From assembly GCA_024516035.1 (NCBI GenBank), contig CM044959.1, positions 22,038,741 to 22,102,740 of the forward strand: a stretch of DNA of 64,000 nt. Direction: 5' to 3'. Positions 12,655 to 24,119 of the stretch are shown piece by piece (the stretch's first letter is position 1; each line of letters begins with the position of its first letter). This stretch comes from Bactericera cockerelli. Lineage: Eukaryota; Arthropoda; Insecta; Hemiptera; Triozidae. The translations under genes and the position numbers were made by a program. A model generated the notes under the pieces. That model did not search any database. It was given only the letters and a program-made list of their open reading frames with translations, and had not been told where the DNA came from.

Positions 12655-12757
12655 TAATTTTTCTTCCGAGAAATTTCCAATATTAGAAATCGAAAGTATT
12701 GTGTTCATTTTTGTAGAAATAATAAAAAAATTTTGCTCCGATTCCAATTTTTTATGA
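12655..12757 (+). repeat. Dispersed repeat fragment R1, copy 1
   Basis: The block from ttccgagaaatttccaat through ttgctccgattccaattt matches 41061-41160 in the same order and strand, with scattered substitutions and small indels. The shared core includes atattagaaat and gaagtattgtgttc-like sequence. Only this part of the repeat is present here; the 41-kb copy continues further. Confidence 0.65.
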
Positions 12758-14599
12758 TTTAATTGCTGCATAGTTTCATTTCCTAGTCACATTAGTTAGA
12801 ACTTAAAACATCGTGCAACTTTTTTCTACCAAGAACGTTAGAAGCTGTTGCATTTGAACTCCCCTTGCGTAATGCGTGGGTCCCCCCTAAGAAGTAGTAT
12901 CTAATAAATGCATGAGGGAGAAAATCTCCACCCTAAAATAAGAAAAATATTTCAAAATATATTTCGTTGATATTATCGTGTTGTAAGAGAAACTCGAAGT
13001 ACTATCTTTTGTTAAAGTGTTGATGTAGTCTCACCACTTACCATGAGTATTAGCTTTTAAGTATAATCGATTTTAATTGTTCATACATAAATGTAAGGTG
13101 CCATGATAATAAAGAGCACGGTATTGACACACCGCCAATCAAAAATTAAGTAGAGCTACTTGCAAATATACGTATGTAGATAGTATAGCCATTATAGGTA
13201 GTACATATTAAGATTTAAATGTGGCAGTAAATCCACCTCAGACTTAAATATGTATGTACATACGATTACGTTATAACTTGCATGTTGAGGACCAGGGATA
13301 ATTTTTTTTTCAACTCAACATAAATATTGATAGGAAAGACAATGTAAAGTATACATTGATAATCAATGGGAGTTAGTTGAGTTATTAATCAAGTTAATTA
13401 ATAGCCAAAAATGAATACCTACTGTATCCTAGTTGAATAAACTTAAATAAACATTTCCTGACACCTCCTGATCTTGATAAAGTTTGATTGTCATTTGGAG
13501 TTGTTCTTAAACATATTATATGAGAAACTAAATCAGTCATTACATACATTGATAGTTGAATATAATACTTATTCCATACAGTTTTGCCAATTTTGCCAAA
13601 TTTAGCTAAACTCTATGGTGGACTTCATTACAACTTTAGCTACACAGGTTTTAAATAAATAAATTTTAAATGATTAAAATAGGTACTTACACTATTTTAC
13701 TATTACGTATGATCAGCTATTTCTTAGTCATAGTATTATTCATTTTTCTAGCCGCATCCGCTGATACCAGTGGGGAGATGGGATAGCAACGCATAAGTTA
13801 CCTGGAAAATATCTTCTATTTATTTACTCCTTGCTTTCTAGGTCTTGCTCCTCCTCCTTCTCAAAATTTTCTTTAGACTATTTAAAATATTCCAAAAGGA
13901 ACCAACCCCCTCCTTTCTATATTTTGCAATAATTTTTTTCTATGAAATTACTTTGGATTTTGTTTGTGCTCAGTTTGTAAAGAACAGCTAATTCGTACAT
14001 GTCACGTGGGTCTATGAGTAATTTTCAATTAGAAATTCCATAGCAAAAAGCAGTATTTTCATTAAATTTTAAAATTGTGCTCGCATCATTGTGTCAAGGT
14101 CGGACGAATTAAAATTTATTAATAAGTGCTCAGATTTTCTGAAATAATACATTATTGTTATTATCATTGTTGAATAATTTTTCCAAACCTACTCCAATCG
14201 TAATTTTACGACCGTTTTATTTTGTTTTAATGTTAGCTGTTGTTCCATGCTATCATTAATTTTGTGATTGTGTTTTTTATAACGCGTTATTACGGAATTA
14301 GTTAGCACAACACACATTTATCATTTTATTTTATCGACCAAGTACTTTATCTTTGTGTTTGTGGCTTTCTTTATACTTTTTGTCATTTCAACCAAGTTCA
14401 GTTTCTTAGTTTTTTCATCTTTATTTCTTTGTAACCTTGATTCTTAATAAGTGATTTTTTATTTCAATTCGATTATTATCTCACAAACTTCTTTTTGGAA
14501 TCTTGTCGCTGCAGTTTGAATTTTATTGCGGAACAGTTCGTTTACTTTGATATAACATCTTGGGCTGTACTTGGCGTTATTAATTGTTTGTTTTTTTAA
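12758..14599. other. No gene recognised
   Basis: Uniformly AT-rich. ORFs are short and low complexity, and no repeat with recognisable ends was found. Confidence 0.5.
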
Positions 14600-14771
14600 A
14601 ATCCAATTACATTATTGAATCCATAACAATTGAGTGCACAGGATAACGTCGAATGAAGTTTGAAACATTCTCAACCATTTGAAAACATTGTTGGTGACAT
14701 TCTTGAGTTTGGTTTTGAGGAAACCAAGTTCAGTTGTTTCCAGTTCTACTGATTTTGTCTACCCCAGCAGG
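14600..14771 (+). other. Possible exon ending at a consensus splice donor
   Basis: The sequence ...cccagCAG is followed at 14772 by GTGAGT, a perfect metazoan 5' splice-site consensus (CAG|GTGAGT). Two of the three frames upstream are open for 20-30 codons. One of them reads about 25 codons from ttgaaacattc to a stop just before the donor; the other continues up to it. No acceptor or start codon is convincing, so this could be a 5' UTR exon or a chance match. A 9-base consensus is expected roughly once or less in both strands of a window this size. Confidence 0.25.
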
Positions 14772-15279
14772 TGAGTCCAATCATACACATAATATAATAA
14801 TACGAGTATATACATCGTCGATATAATATTACGTTATAATGATGTCTTGATTATATCGTATAAAAAACGTCATTTATTTAATTTTTCCAGACAATTTTAA
14901 CTTTTGGCTGATGTATTAAATGTTGTATTTTAAGATTTTTAAAAGTATTTTTGGAGTATTTTAAGATATTTTAAAGTGCCTTCATGTCCCACTTTCTTCT
15001 TCTGATTGAAACTAGATTTACTCGGAGATTTTCTGACCTGAGTCAGTTGCTTTAAAATGAGTAGTTGAGTAGAGTTTTAGTATACTGATGTCTCTAAAAT
15101 GCTCAATTCAATTCCGTGAGAGTCAAATTAAAGGAAACAACGAACTTTTTTGGATATGGCTTTTAGAAATAGAATATGATTTGTCCTGTAATACTAGGAA
15201 TGTTTGTGTTCCGAAAAATAGCAACAACAACCACCACAAGAAAGATAAAATAAACATAAGGTTCCGTCGTAGTTTAACC

Positions 15280-15421
15280 TCAAATTGAAATGTCAAAATA
15301 CCAGAGAGCGTTAGAACATCAATAAGTTGGCTGTTTGGTCCAAATTCCAACACCGCTGCAACCTGATACTTCACACCTGGCGGTAATGTACACCGCAGAA
15401 ACAATGTTGGTAGATCACGCT
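15280..15421 (-). other. Possible minus-strand exon, unrecognised
   Basis: A less AT-rich stretch is open on the minus strand from a TGA near 15423. It translates to about 45 well-mixed residues (RCTLPPGVKYQVAAVLEFGP in its centre) before becoming low complexity past 15270. The usable acceptor at 15437 (tttttag) puts a stop in this frame. An alternative reading from that acceptor is open for about 19 codons to a CAG|GTGTGA donor at about 15379. The protein was not recognised. Both readings lack a neighbouring exon. Confidence 0.2.
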
Positions 15422-16076
15422 CACGAGATCACCACTAAAAATTCCCGATTATCTCAAATTTCTGAGTAGGTGATAAAAACAAGAACAAATAAGAAGATAC
15501 ATAACAATAATTTTGATAAGAAATTAAAGATTCAGTATGATATTTTAGATCTGTGTAGCTGTAGATCATGTAGAATATCATGAACTCTGATCTTCTCGTA
15601 CCGTGCTTGGTGATTTGATGAGGGCACGAGACACAATGAATTGATGTTCTTGATGGAAATATTGAAAGAATACTCAGAGAAGAAGACAATCAGCCAGTGG
15701 CGAGTCAATTCAGGGAGCAAGAATTATTTTGGTGTGCTGAGAAAAAGATTGGTTCCTCTAACTTTTGAGTTCAATTTCTAAAAAATAAGCTCAATAGTTC
15801 TGTCAATTTTTTTCAGTGAGGAATGTTCCTTGTTTACAAGATAATTATTGTTGATTATTAGTTAATTATATTACCCAATAATTTTATTATAATCTGAGGT
15901 ATTACAAAAGAGACGTTAAAATGAATGTTTAAACCAATGGAACAAAAATGTATTTCAAATTTCATTGTTTGAACTTTAGTGATGAGCCTGAAGAACATGA
16001 TTGTCAGAAATTGAATTTATTTTGCTGTATGGATATTGGAAGCATGAAATATTATTAAAAGGAGCAGGGAGACAGT

Positions 16077-16316
16077 AGTTCTTCGAGAAGAATTTCCCGA
16101 AGTCACCGTCTGTAACCTGTAAAAGTCGAAGACTACCCCACGCCGCTCCAATCATCGTCATATTTATGAAACAAATCACAAAGAAAATGATGATGAAAAG
16201 GGAGAAGAATAAGAAGAAGGTGGACTCGGTACCTCACAATGAGGCAGGTAACAAAGACCTGATGAACATTTCATTACCATCGACCTCAGGAACACCGTAC
16301 GCGGTAATTACCTGGT
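16077..16316 (+). CDS. Possible coding exon, lysine-rich segment, unrecognised
   Basis: This frame is open on the plus strand from a TAG at 16071 to a TAG at 16314, about 80 codons with an internal ATG at 16165. It has a short hydrophobic patch (APIIVIFM) followed by a basic stretch rich in Lys and Met (about 20 residues) and then a polar tail. A donor-like GGCAG|GTAACA sits at about 16247. Base composition rises clearly above the flanks. On the opposite strand, an acceptor-like ttttacag precedes a short open segment (VTDGDFGKFF...), so strand is not certain. No family was recognised. Confidence 0.25.
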
Positions 16317-16457
16317 AGCACACGATCTCCCGATTGAATCTGTGGAGGTATCGGCTTTCCAGACAATCAGGCGGGTCACGGGTGGTTGGGCAGGCGTGCC
16401 GCCTCGCGGGCTGGATGCTACATTTCTGAGCATTACGAGAACTTGGAATCTATCTAG
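16290..16457 (+). CDS. Possible internal exon of 168 bp in a GC-rich island
   Basis: An acceptor with a pyrimidine-rich lead (cattaccatcgacctcag|G, exon start 16290) and a donor (CTATCTAG|GTAATT, exon end 16457) bracket 168 bases. Only one plus frame is open, starting after one base, so both boundaries share the same phase, as in a skippable cassette exon. The encoded stretch of about 55 residues is compositionally protein-like (centre reads RRVTGGWAGVPPRGLDATFL). However, two minus-strand frames are also open over this island, including one of about 70 codons ending at a TGA near 16237. The GC-rich composition itself reduces stops. The product is unknown, and the strand remains ambiguous. 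Confidence 0.3.
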
Positions 16458-19400
16458 GTAATTTATAATTATTAATATTTGTGTGTGTACCTGGCTGTTG
16501 GCCGTCTACAAATGCCTTCCTAAACAATCCGAATGTTATTGAACTTTGTTCACGAACTCTTAACAGTTTTTGCCTTACACTTTCCTGTTTTGGCTACATA
16601 AATTAAATTTATGATTTTTCTGTGTTTTTTTTTTTTAAACACCATTATATGTATGCAATACATAGATGACATAGTCCTCTGATCATGAAATAGCTACTCG
16701 GAGATGGAGATCTGCTTTAGCACCGTTAATTAGAGGAACATGGAGTCCCGCTGGATAAAATTATCCAATAAATCAATGACGCATCCCATTCCCACCCTGT
16801 ATTTCAATATTTCATCAAGTATAGATTGGACAAGTCTCATTATGAATTTTTTACGGAGCAATCTCTTTCATATCGTCGCATGGCCAAGGAAAGAAGTACC
16901 TAAAAAATATCCGATACCACATGATACACTGTTTTATTATTTTCATAAACTATGTTATCAAGTTCATCTAGAGCTGAGAACACGTATTTCAAGCGAAACG
17001 TGTGGTCCAATCAACCACAGGGGCAACAGACCCAGTAAATACATTGGACAACAAATCCTGAGTCTTTATCATGTTCATAAAGCTGTCTGAAACTTCTTAC
17101 CCGGGTTCTGTGTAGCGAGGGAGCTGCTAACAGTAATTATCTCCTGAATAGATGGCTTGAGATATTGTAGTCAGCTCTGGAAGCAAGGTTGGTTCTAAAA
17201 TATGCCAGAGTAAGGTGCTTTGTTCTACTGAGGGATCTGGTGGAGACAAATCTGTGTTCCCTAATTCAAAGAAACTCTGTTGCCAATATTTGCTTCAATA
17301 TACTCGCCCAATATAAAGACAAGATTAGTTAGATTAGACCACTGTTTTAAATAACACTGTTTATGGAGGTGCTTTTATAATATGTTTTTTTTTTTTTGGT
17401 GTTCAGGAGTTCCAGCTCTACTCTATTAATGTTACTTTTTTTGGAAACTCTGAAAACATGTAGATATTAAAATGTCTGGTTGATTCGAGTCGCAAGCCCT
17501 TTTTGCATAGGTCAAGTGATAAAATGTCCAGGGCATTAACCTCAACTTCCAGTTAGCTTCTACCTGGAGTCATTATCGTTGTTTCATCAGCAGAACTAAT
17601 AATGTCAAACGAAGAAAGAGAAGTTAAAGTATTTTGTCAATTTGCTCACCACAGTTATAACATTTAAGTACAAAGACACCTTCAAAAAATTACAGTAAAT
17701 TATAAAAAGAACATTTCTTCCAAACTCGCATACACCACAACAAGTTGTTGGACACGAGAGCGAAAATTTCGCTACAATAATCATGTCGAACCAGTTTTTT
17801 TCATCTGCAAAATTAAATAAAATAGCGATAAAAAACCCTTGATAGTAAACACAATGCGCTGGACATACGCGAATCTACAAGCATAAAAAATGAACATTAA
17901 AAAACCTCTTTAGCGAAGTGTGCTTGAGAGAAGACTGGACGAGGGTGTAGGGGGGACATGGGGTGCTAAATGAAAGATAATTTATATCTCTTTGATATCA
18001 TCCCCTCCTGAAGATCCATCCTCCTTACTCCTACAATGTCCACGTGCTCATTGTGCCTTTCCTTTATCCTTTTGTTCAATTTGTTACTTCTTGGACATCA
18101 TTTAATCTTTTGTTGAATGTTTCTTGGCCATATGACTAGCCCCTCTAAGATTGGATGCTCATGGTCTTCATTTGATTTTGTCGCTAAAGGTGTGCAATTG
18201 TGTTCTGCCATATGGATGTTTATGTCGATTAGTTTACAAGCCTTCAAACATACCAAATTTCCTTTGTTTGCTTCCATGTCGGTTTTCATGTTATTTATTG
18301 CTCTGCTCGTGTCCAAATAGTTTTCTTCCTTGGCTGTTTATTGTCAGTTCCCCATCAATGTTTTCTCTTTTTTGTAGAATAAGTAGCTTGATTGCACATA
18401 GGTCATGTGATTTTTAATAATTTACGTACCTACCCAATAACTATACATAATATTCACCAGAACTATACATATATTTATCCATTATAATATTAATTAGTAG
18501 GAACTGAACTCTTTCAAATAAAAAACTAAACTAAACACAACTACAGGTACATAATAATATCTGTAGTTGATATTCTTTTTGGTTTCCAATTGGACTTTGG
18601 CAAAAAAAATAAAATAAAAAAATAATAATACGTAGGTATGTATGTAATTCCACACTTCTTAGTTCTGGGACTTTCGGTCTTTTGCGTACTACTGGTTTAG
18701 CTGACCAGGAGACTTGTACTTTTTTAAACAATCTTCAAAATGCAGTGTGCGATAAGTTTAGAGATAAATTACAATAGTAAAAGTAATAATTTTACAAATC
18801 TTATGTCCAGTATCTAATTCATTCAGGGGGCTTCTTGTTCAGAATAACGTCTTGTAGGCTTATTATTTATGTGTTTTTAATTTGTTTGTCAATCTGAGAT
18901 CTGCCTCCTTCGCTTTGTGATTTTATATTTCTGTTTGTCATAAAGAAATTTACAAATCTGTTCATTGTGAATACATTTATGATGCTCCGACTGTAGAATA
19001 TGCATCTTATTGTTCAATTTTATTGAACATTTTTTGTGTTTAAGCGTGTAACTCTAATAACGGTCAGTTGGAAATTATCAACGGTTTTTGGCACTCGCCA
19101 ATTATTGCATTATTTTTATGATGCTGATGATGATGATGATAATATAATCTTACTCAATTTTTCTTCTAAAAATATACCTGAAGCAAACATAAAATAATTA
19201 GATATATCAATATAAAATAGAGTCTTACTAATGAACATCGCTGAAATCTTCAATTATACGCCGCCCTTAGAAAAAGAACAAGAAGTATCGCATCTATAAG
19301 TGCGGAATCTATTGTTCTGGAGAAATAGGCTGAATTTGTTCATTATTTTGTCCAAGACAGTAAACTTGACAATGATGATACGAAACCGAAGCGATGTGAT

Positions 19401-19670
19401 GGTCGCACACACACAAATCAGATCAAATTTCACCCTAGCGAGGTTCTTGCATTTTTTTTTGTATATCACCAGAGGAAATAGTTTGGAAATCAAGTGCGCG
19501 TCTACATTCCAATTGCGCTGACAGGAGACTGTTGAAATTAAAAAGTAAATAAATAAACGACTAAGTAAATTAATTTTGAACAAATAGGTCGAATTCCAAT
19601 TAGCAAACAGAGGTTGTTCTTCAGAGTCCCAGACGATAGCGTCATTGTATCATTCGGAAGTTTTTGGAGA
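16458..19670. other. No gene recognised
   Basis: A 116-codon plus frame at 16740-17090 and minus or plus frames near 18098-18417 are the longest, none with a domain. At 18000-18330 the minus strand reads as a mixed-composition 72-codon frame that could be an old exon or element ORF. The rest is AT-rich. A reverse-transcriptase-like hexapeptide at 16659 is discussed in findings. Confidence 0.4.
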
Positions 19671-20344
19671 TTAATTGATATTGGTGCATTCTCTTTCAGA
19701 CATAACATGTTGCATATGCATAAAAATCGTAGATTTTTTCTTTAAATACCTACGTCTCGATATCTGAAGCATATTACTTAATATTGAACGAACTCTTCGT
19801 TCTCTATAGCCACAACAATTAGCTTCTGCTCCATCTTTTACTACATTGTCACTATGAGCAACAACACCTTCATCATGACCACTTAACTCCCTGTCATCAA
19901 TTTTCTCGGCTCCTTCTACACCACGACGGAAACTGGACACTTTGTCGGCTTCAGTTTTTTCCTCGTTGCTGAGTGAGAGGTCGTGGGATGAGTTCTGCTG
20001 ATGGCTGCAGTTTAGTAGCTTGTCGCTTGTCCTTTCATATCGCCCATGCTGACTCCAGTGGGGTCTTCTAGGTGGTTCATAGTTGCTACTTTTTTCCAAG
20101 CGTGTGAATCTCTAGGTGGTTCATAGTTGCTACTTTTTTTCCAAGCGTGTGAATCTGTCTGGGAGATCTCGTTACATCCTGTGAACCACGCAAGTCCACA
20201 TCTCACTGTATGATGATTTGTTGATGATTTATTACTGATACTATTATCAATGTAGTTGGTAGGATAGGGTAGCACTACGTCAAATGTGCGAGCATACATA
20301 AGTTTGTATGTGAAATCTACAATTTTGAATCGAGGATAATACAT
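19671..20344 (-). pseudogene. Probable minus-strand coding segment broken by a 1-nt frame slip
   Basis: Two overlapping minus frames, 110 codons (from 20344) and 142 codons (to 19671), read as one protein segment once the tandem duplication in the middle is considered. The longer frame is rich in Asp, Glu, Ser, Lys and Arg (for example NEEKTEADKVSSFRRGVEGA), well mixed, and lies in a locally GC-richer stretch, which is unlike the low-complexity chance frames around it. An acceptor (tggttcacag|G, exon start 20178) and a donor (TAG|GTATTT, exon end 19750) could delimit an internal exon of about 430 bp, although the upstream frame stays open to 20344. A hydrophilic, probably disordered region is suggested and no domain was recognised. 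The frame break lies in an A-run inside the duplicated unit, so it may be a real lesion or a homopolymer sequencing error. Confidence 0.45.
20068..20156 (-). repeat. 44/45-bp tandem duplication inside the coding segment
   Basis: The unit ctaggtggttcatagttgct... occurs at 20068-20111 and 20112-20156. The copies differ by one base in a T-run (6 versus 7 T, A on the coding strand). The 45-base copy encodes 15 residues in frame (DSHAWKKSSNYEPPR on the minus strand); the 44-base copy shifts the frame. Confidence 0.85.
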
Positions 20345-23300
20345 AAAACTTTACTCTACCTTACAAACTGGATAATTACTCTACTTACAAACTGTCTTGA
20401 CTGTTTTCTTTCCTATCCTCCATTGAATACTAAGGACCGATGTCTGTTTATACTAATGTACTGATGCCCAAAAGTCAATAGAACTAGGAGCTAGAGAGGG
20501 CTCTTGTGCTCGAATGAATACAGAACAAGAATTTGATCAGTCATTATCATTCTCCCTGATGGTGTTTCAGACTTCAGGATACTACAAACATGTACATTCA
20601 GTGTGTTGATATGCAGCTTTGATTAATCATAAGTGCAAGTTTCGTACGGTTGAAATCAAATTTTGGAAAAAGCTCCAAATATATCTCCCCAGTTGAATAT
20701 TTAGAATTTAGATGTATTTTTCATACCATGACTTGCATATCTGATTACTTCTCTATTCTTATTTTGAAAGGTCAGTTTACCTTATTCATGTCCCTCAAAA
20801 CATCAATCATTTTTCCTTAAATTTAAAATCCAATAAAAGGAATCAGATTATAAGAAAATGTGTTTCATATTTCTTTAAGTATTCCTCTATGAATGAATAT
20901 CGGATTCAAAAGAAAAATGCATAATCATAAGATGTGTTAAACCTACCAAACTCGGATCAAAAGGTCGCTCAATTTTTTCGTAGAAGAAAATGTGCCCCAA
21001 AATACAACCCTCAATCCTACAGAATTATTAATAATTTTTGTTCCAGAATGAAAAAAAAAACCGTTTTGTATTTTTCTTTTGAAATCGATTTAACTGACAT
21101 TGTGTTGTTGATATTGGATTTATAAATAAGTTTAAATTGATTGCTGTTTACAGTAACAATATGGTTGGACAAATCGCGTTACTTCTTCCGTTCAGTACTG
21201 CAACGAGAGAAGGAAAATGTTGGAGCTATCTTGGAACTAAGCCTTTGTAAATTGTAATATTTCTGGTGAAACCAGACTCTAGCATTGATTTTAAATATTA
21301 GAATAGATGATAGTGATGACAACCTACTAAAGAATGACTTGAGAACCTATTACTTAAAACGAAAATTAGCAATATCAATATTTCTATTGACGACTTTTTT
21401 AATCAAAGCAAAAAATAGTAGGTATGGAATTTTTAATTAAGAACATTAAGCCAGACGTATCGACATCTACTCGTATGTTTTATAACCCAGTCAGCTGGTT
21501 AAATCCTTCAGGTTTCAGTTGAACTTTAGAATAGAATGTTTTTTTGGTCTTGAGAAGAACTAAAGCATGATTTCTAACAATACCTCTAGCCAACACCTAG
21601 CTCACTAGAAACTAGAGATTTTTTGTTAAAAAAATGACCTTTAGTTAATATACAATTAACTAAAGAAATTGAGGACCCAAGCACCCAAGTAACCGAAGAT
21701 GCAACGGGGACGGCAAAGCATAAAGATCTTTTGCGCTCGTGCCCATCATTTTTTTCTTCTCAATATTTCTTTTTCTTATCCACTCTTCATAAAAAGAAAA
21801 AACTCTCAAAATCTCTTTACACAAGACCCTCGGATCCTTCTCTTGCCAGGTGGGACTGAGGAATAAGGACTTTTTTTATTCATCTGCAATAGATGTGAGG
21901 GTGGCACGCGCGCGGGTTTTGATCCTTGAGGATAAAAAATCTGAATAGGGATTGTGTAAAAATGACATGAAGGACTTACGCAACATGATAGAGCAATAAA
22001 AAATTAGTAGTTTTTTTCCCATTTGACTCTCAGTGAAATTGTACTATGACGCTTCATAATTAATATTCACTGTTAGGTAACATAGGTACTATAGGTAGGA
22101 TATACAATGGTTATACTTTTCAAGTTAGCTGCGGGGATGGTTAATTATAACATTAACCTCTTTTTTATTCAAAGTAAGTAAATATAATTATGGAAAATTG
22201 GCAACAGCTTTCGGATGGATTTTTCGTTCATTATTTACTTGTGCTGGCTGTAAAATGTGAGGAAGTTGGGTGGGCCCAACGAACACCAAGGACCAAGTAT
22301 GGCTGAAAAAATGTTCAAGTAGCTTCCTAAACTATTCAAACTCAAAACCAGGTATCTCGCTTTTTTTAGTCGCTGGAGAAAAAACCGTTAAATTTTAGAA
22401 ATACGAAGAATAAATAAATAGAACAATATGGGTGGAAGAAGAATGCACTCGAATCCAGGTGAGGAGATACAGCTCAAGAGATAATAAGCTCTGTAAATCC
22501 TGGAAGGAGAGGAGGGAAAAGTGAAACGCAAAGATGATCAAGAAATATTAAAAAATGCACATTCACGAAATTGAGGGGGCACGCAGTACAAAGAGATGCA
22601 TTAATTCAGTGATGCAAGATCTGTCCGCGGCCTTTAGTTCCAGAGGGATTCTTTAAGAAAATCGTTCTGTGAGGGTTCTTTGCTATATTTTTAAGCGGAC
22701 TCAGGCAGGCATTACTGACAAGCCTATCAGATCATGTCTGTTGTTGAAGTTGGCAATTTTTTCCATTCTGAGTTCACGTATAGTGAGGAAAATCCATGTT
22801 TCAAGTTTCTGGGTATGAAGTAGGTGGATTATGAAATTTATGAATGAGTAGATATATTATTGATTACAATAAGTCAGGAGGTCACTGATAAAAATTTAGT
22901 CAGTAGGAGCGGAACCCTGTTTCCTCATTGGCACAGGTCGCTACTGATGACATTGACGAAGGAACTATACAAGGGGATATGCCCTTTTGCCCATTGTGAA
23001 AATAGTAAAATAGAGAACAATTTTCATAGTTTTGGAAGTGAAAAGGTCTCTTCATTATCTGCCAACCTACTTAAAGCAAAAGAAAAAGAATATTGAGCAG
23101 GAGAAGAAGAAGAAGTCACAGACTAGCTGAAGACGTAGATGTATATTTGCAAATGTAGTGGCTGACCATCTGAAGACATAGATCTTCGTAATATATACCA
23201 TATACCTAGATATGTTATTTATGTAAAGAGTGGTTTAAAGATAAATCTGCTCGAGCATCTTGTCGTCAAGTCTCATAGCTCAACCGAAACAATACAAGGT

Positions 23301-23772
23301 AACAGAGAAAATGAAAGATAATATCCCATTACACTCCTTAGCTTGAAATGTCAACCACCCAACAGATTCGAACTGAGGACTTGCATAATACTGAAGATGG
23401 GATCCGCACCTTAACAGAGTGGGTGGGGGGGGAGAGAGATGTGGGAGATAATACCAAAAAGAGGAGTTATGTTACAAAGGAGGACTTCATGGGATTGATA
23501 GTCTTGTATAATAATGTATGCCATAGAAGCTAGGTAAAGGATGGGCAGGATATACATAATCGTTAAAGTTACATGATTTTTCTGATCTACTCGAAAACTA
23601 GGCAGTAAGAAATCAATAAAAAGTCGTGTGATGATTATCACAGCTAGTATTTGCAAATTCTATCAAGTTTTATTTACAGTAAGACTATAGGTATACCTAC
23701 GTACAAAGAATATTTAAAATTATAGAAACAAAACTTAATCAATGGTATAAGTATAAGTAGTGCTTTATTTAG
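20345..23772. other. No gene recognised
   Basis: AT-rich. A 33-codon frame from ATG 21162 (MVGQIALLLP...) is mixed in composition but isolated. Frames near 22860-23096 and 23348-23656 have no recognisable domain. A GC-rich patch with gcgcgcgggttttgatcc lies near 21900-21930 and does not form a tRNA. Confidence 0.4.
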
Positions 23773-23830
23773 ACTGTCAGCGCAAGACAGGTAGTCCCAT
23801 TATGCCAAAGGGTAGTGCTAATGGCAACGT
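23773..23830 (-). repeat. Fragment of a dispersed repeat (S1-related core)
   Basis: actgtcagcgcaagac (23773-23788) is repeated exactly in reverse complement at 46110-46125. The adjacent gtagtcccattat recurs at about 42.3 kb. Orientation is assigned by analogy with the tRNA-headed minus-strand copies. No head or tail is evident here, so this is a fragment only. Confidence 0.5.
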
Positions 23831-23983
23831 CATTATCTTCCAATTTTTTCCTGCAATTACATATTTTTACAATCTAAATTAAAATCAAATTCAGGCCTTT
23901 TATACTTAGGCTTGAACTTAGCTCTAACTCCATTGGCTATGGGAAAATGATATTTGCGCATTGTATCATTGGTGTTCTAACAG

Positions 23984-24119
23984 GGTTGACGTTAGGAAGG
24001 GCATCCAGCCGTAAAATGTGGAAATAGGAGTGTCAGAACCAACTCAACAAACATATGTAAGAGATTGAACAATGTTAAGTCCATGAAGGTTTGGAAAAAA
24101 GCAAAGTGATAGAAAGAAG
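23984..24119 (+). repeat. RTE-like LINE 3' end or its nonautonomous derivative, copy 1
   Basis: gttaggaagggcatccagcc followed by gtaaaat, then a gattgaacaatg block, tggaaaaaagcaaag and an A/G-rich end are the recognisable 3' signature seen at the tails of RTE-class non-LTR retrotransposons and their SINE partners in many invertebrates. The same order of motifs occurs at 45.2 kb. Only the 3' tail is present, with no ORF, as expected for 5'-truncated insertion. Confidence 0.6.
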
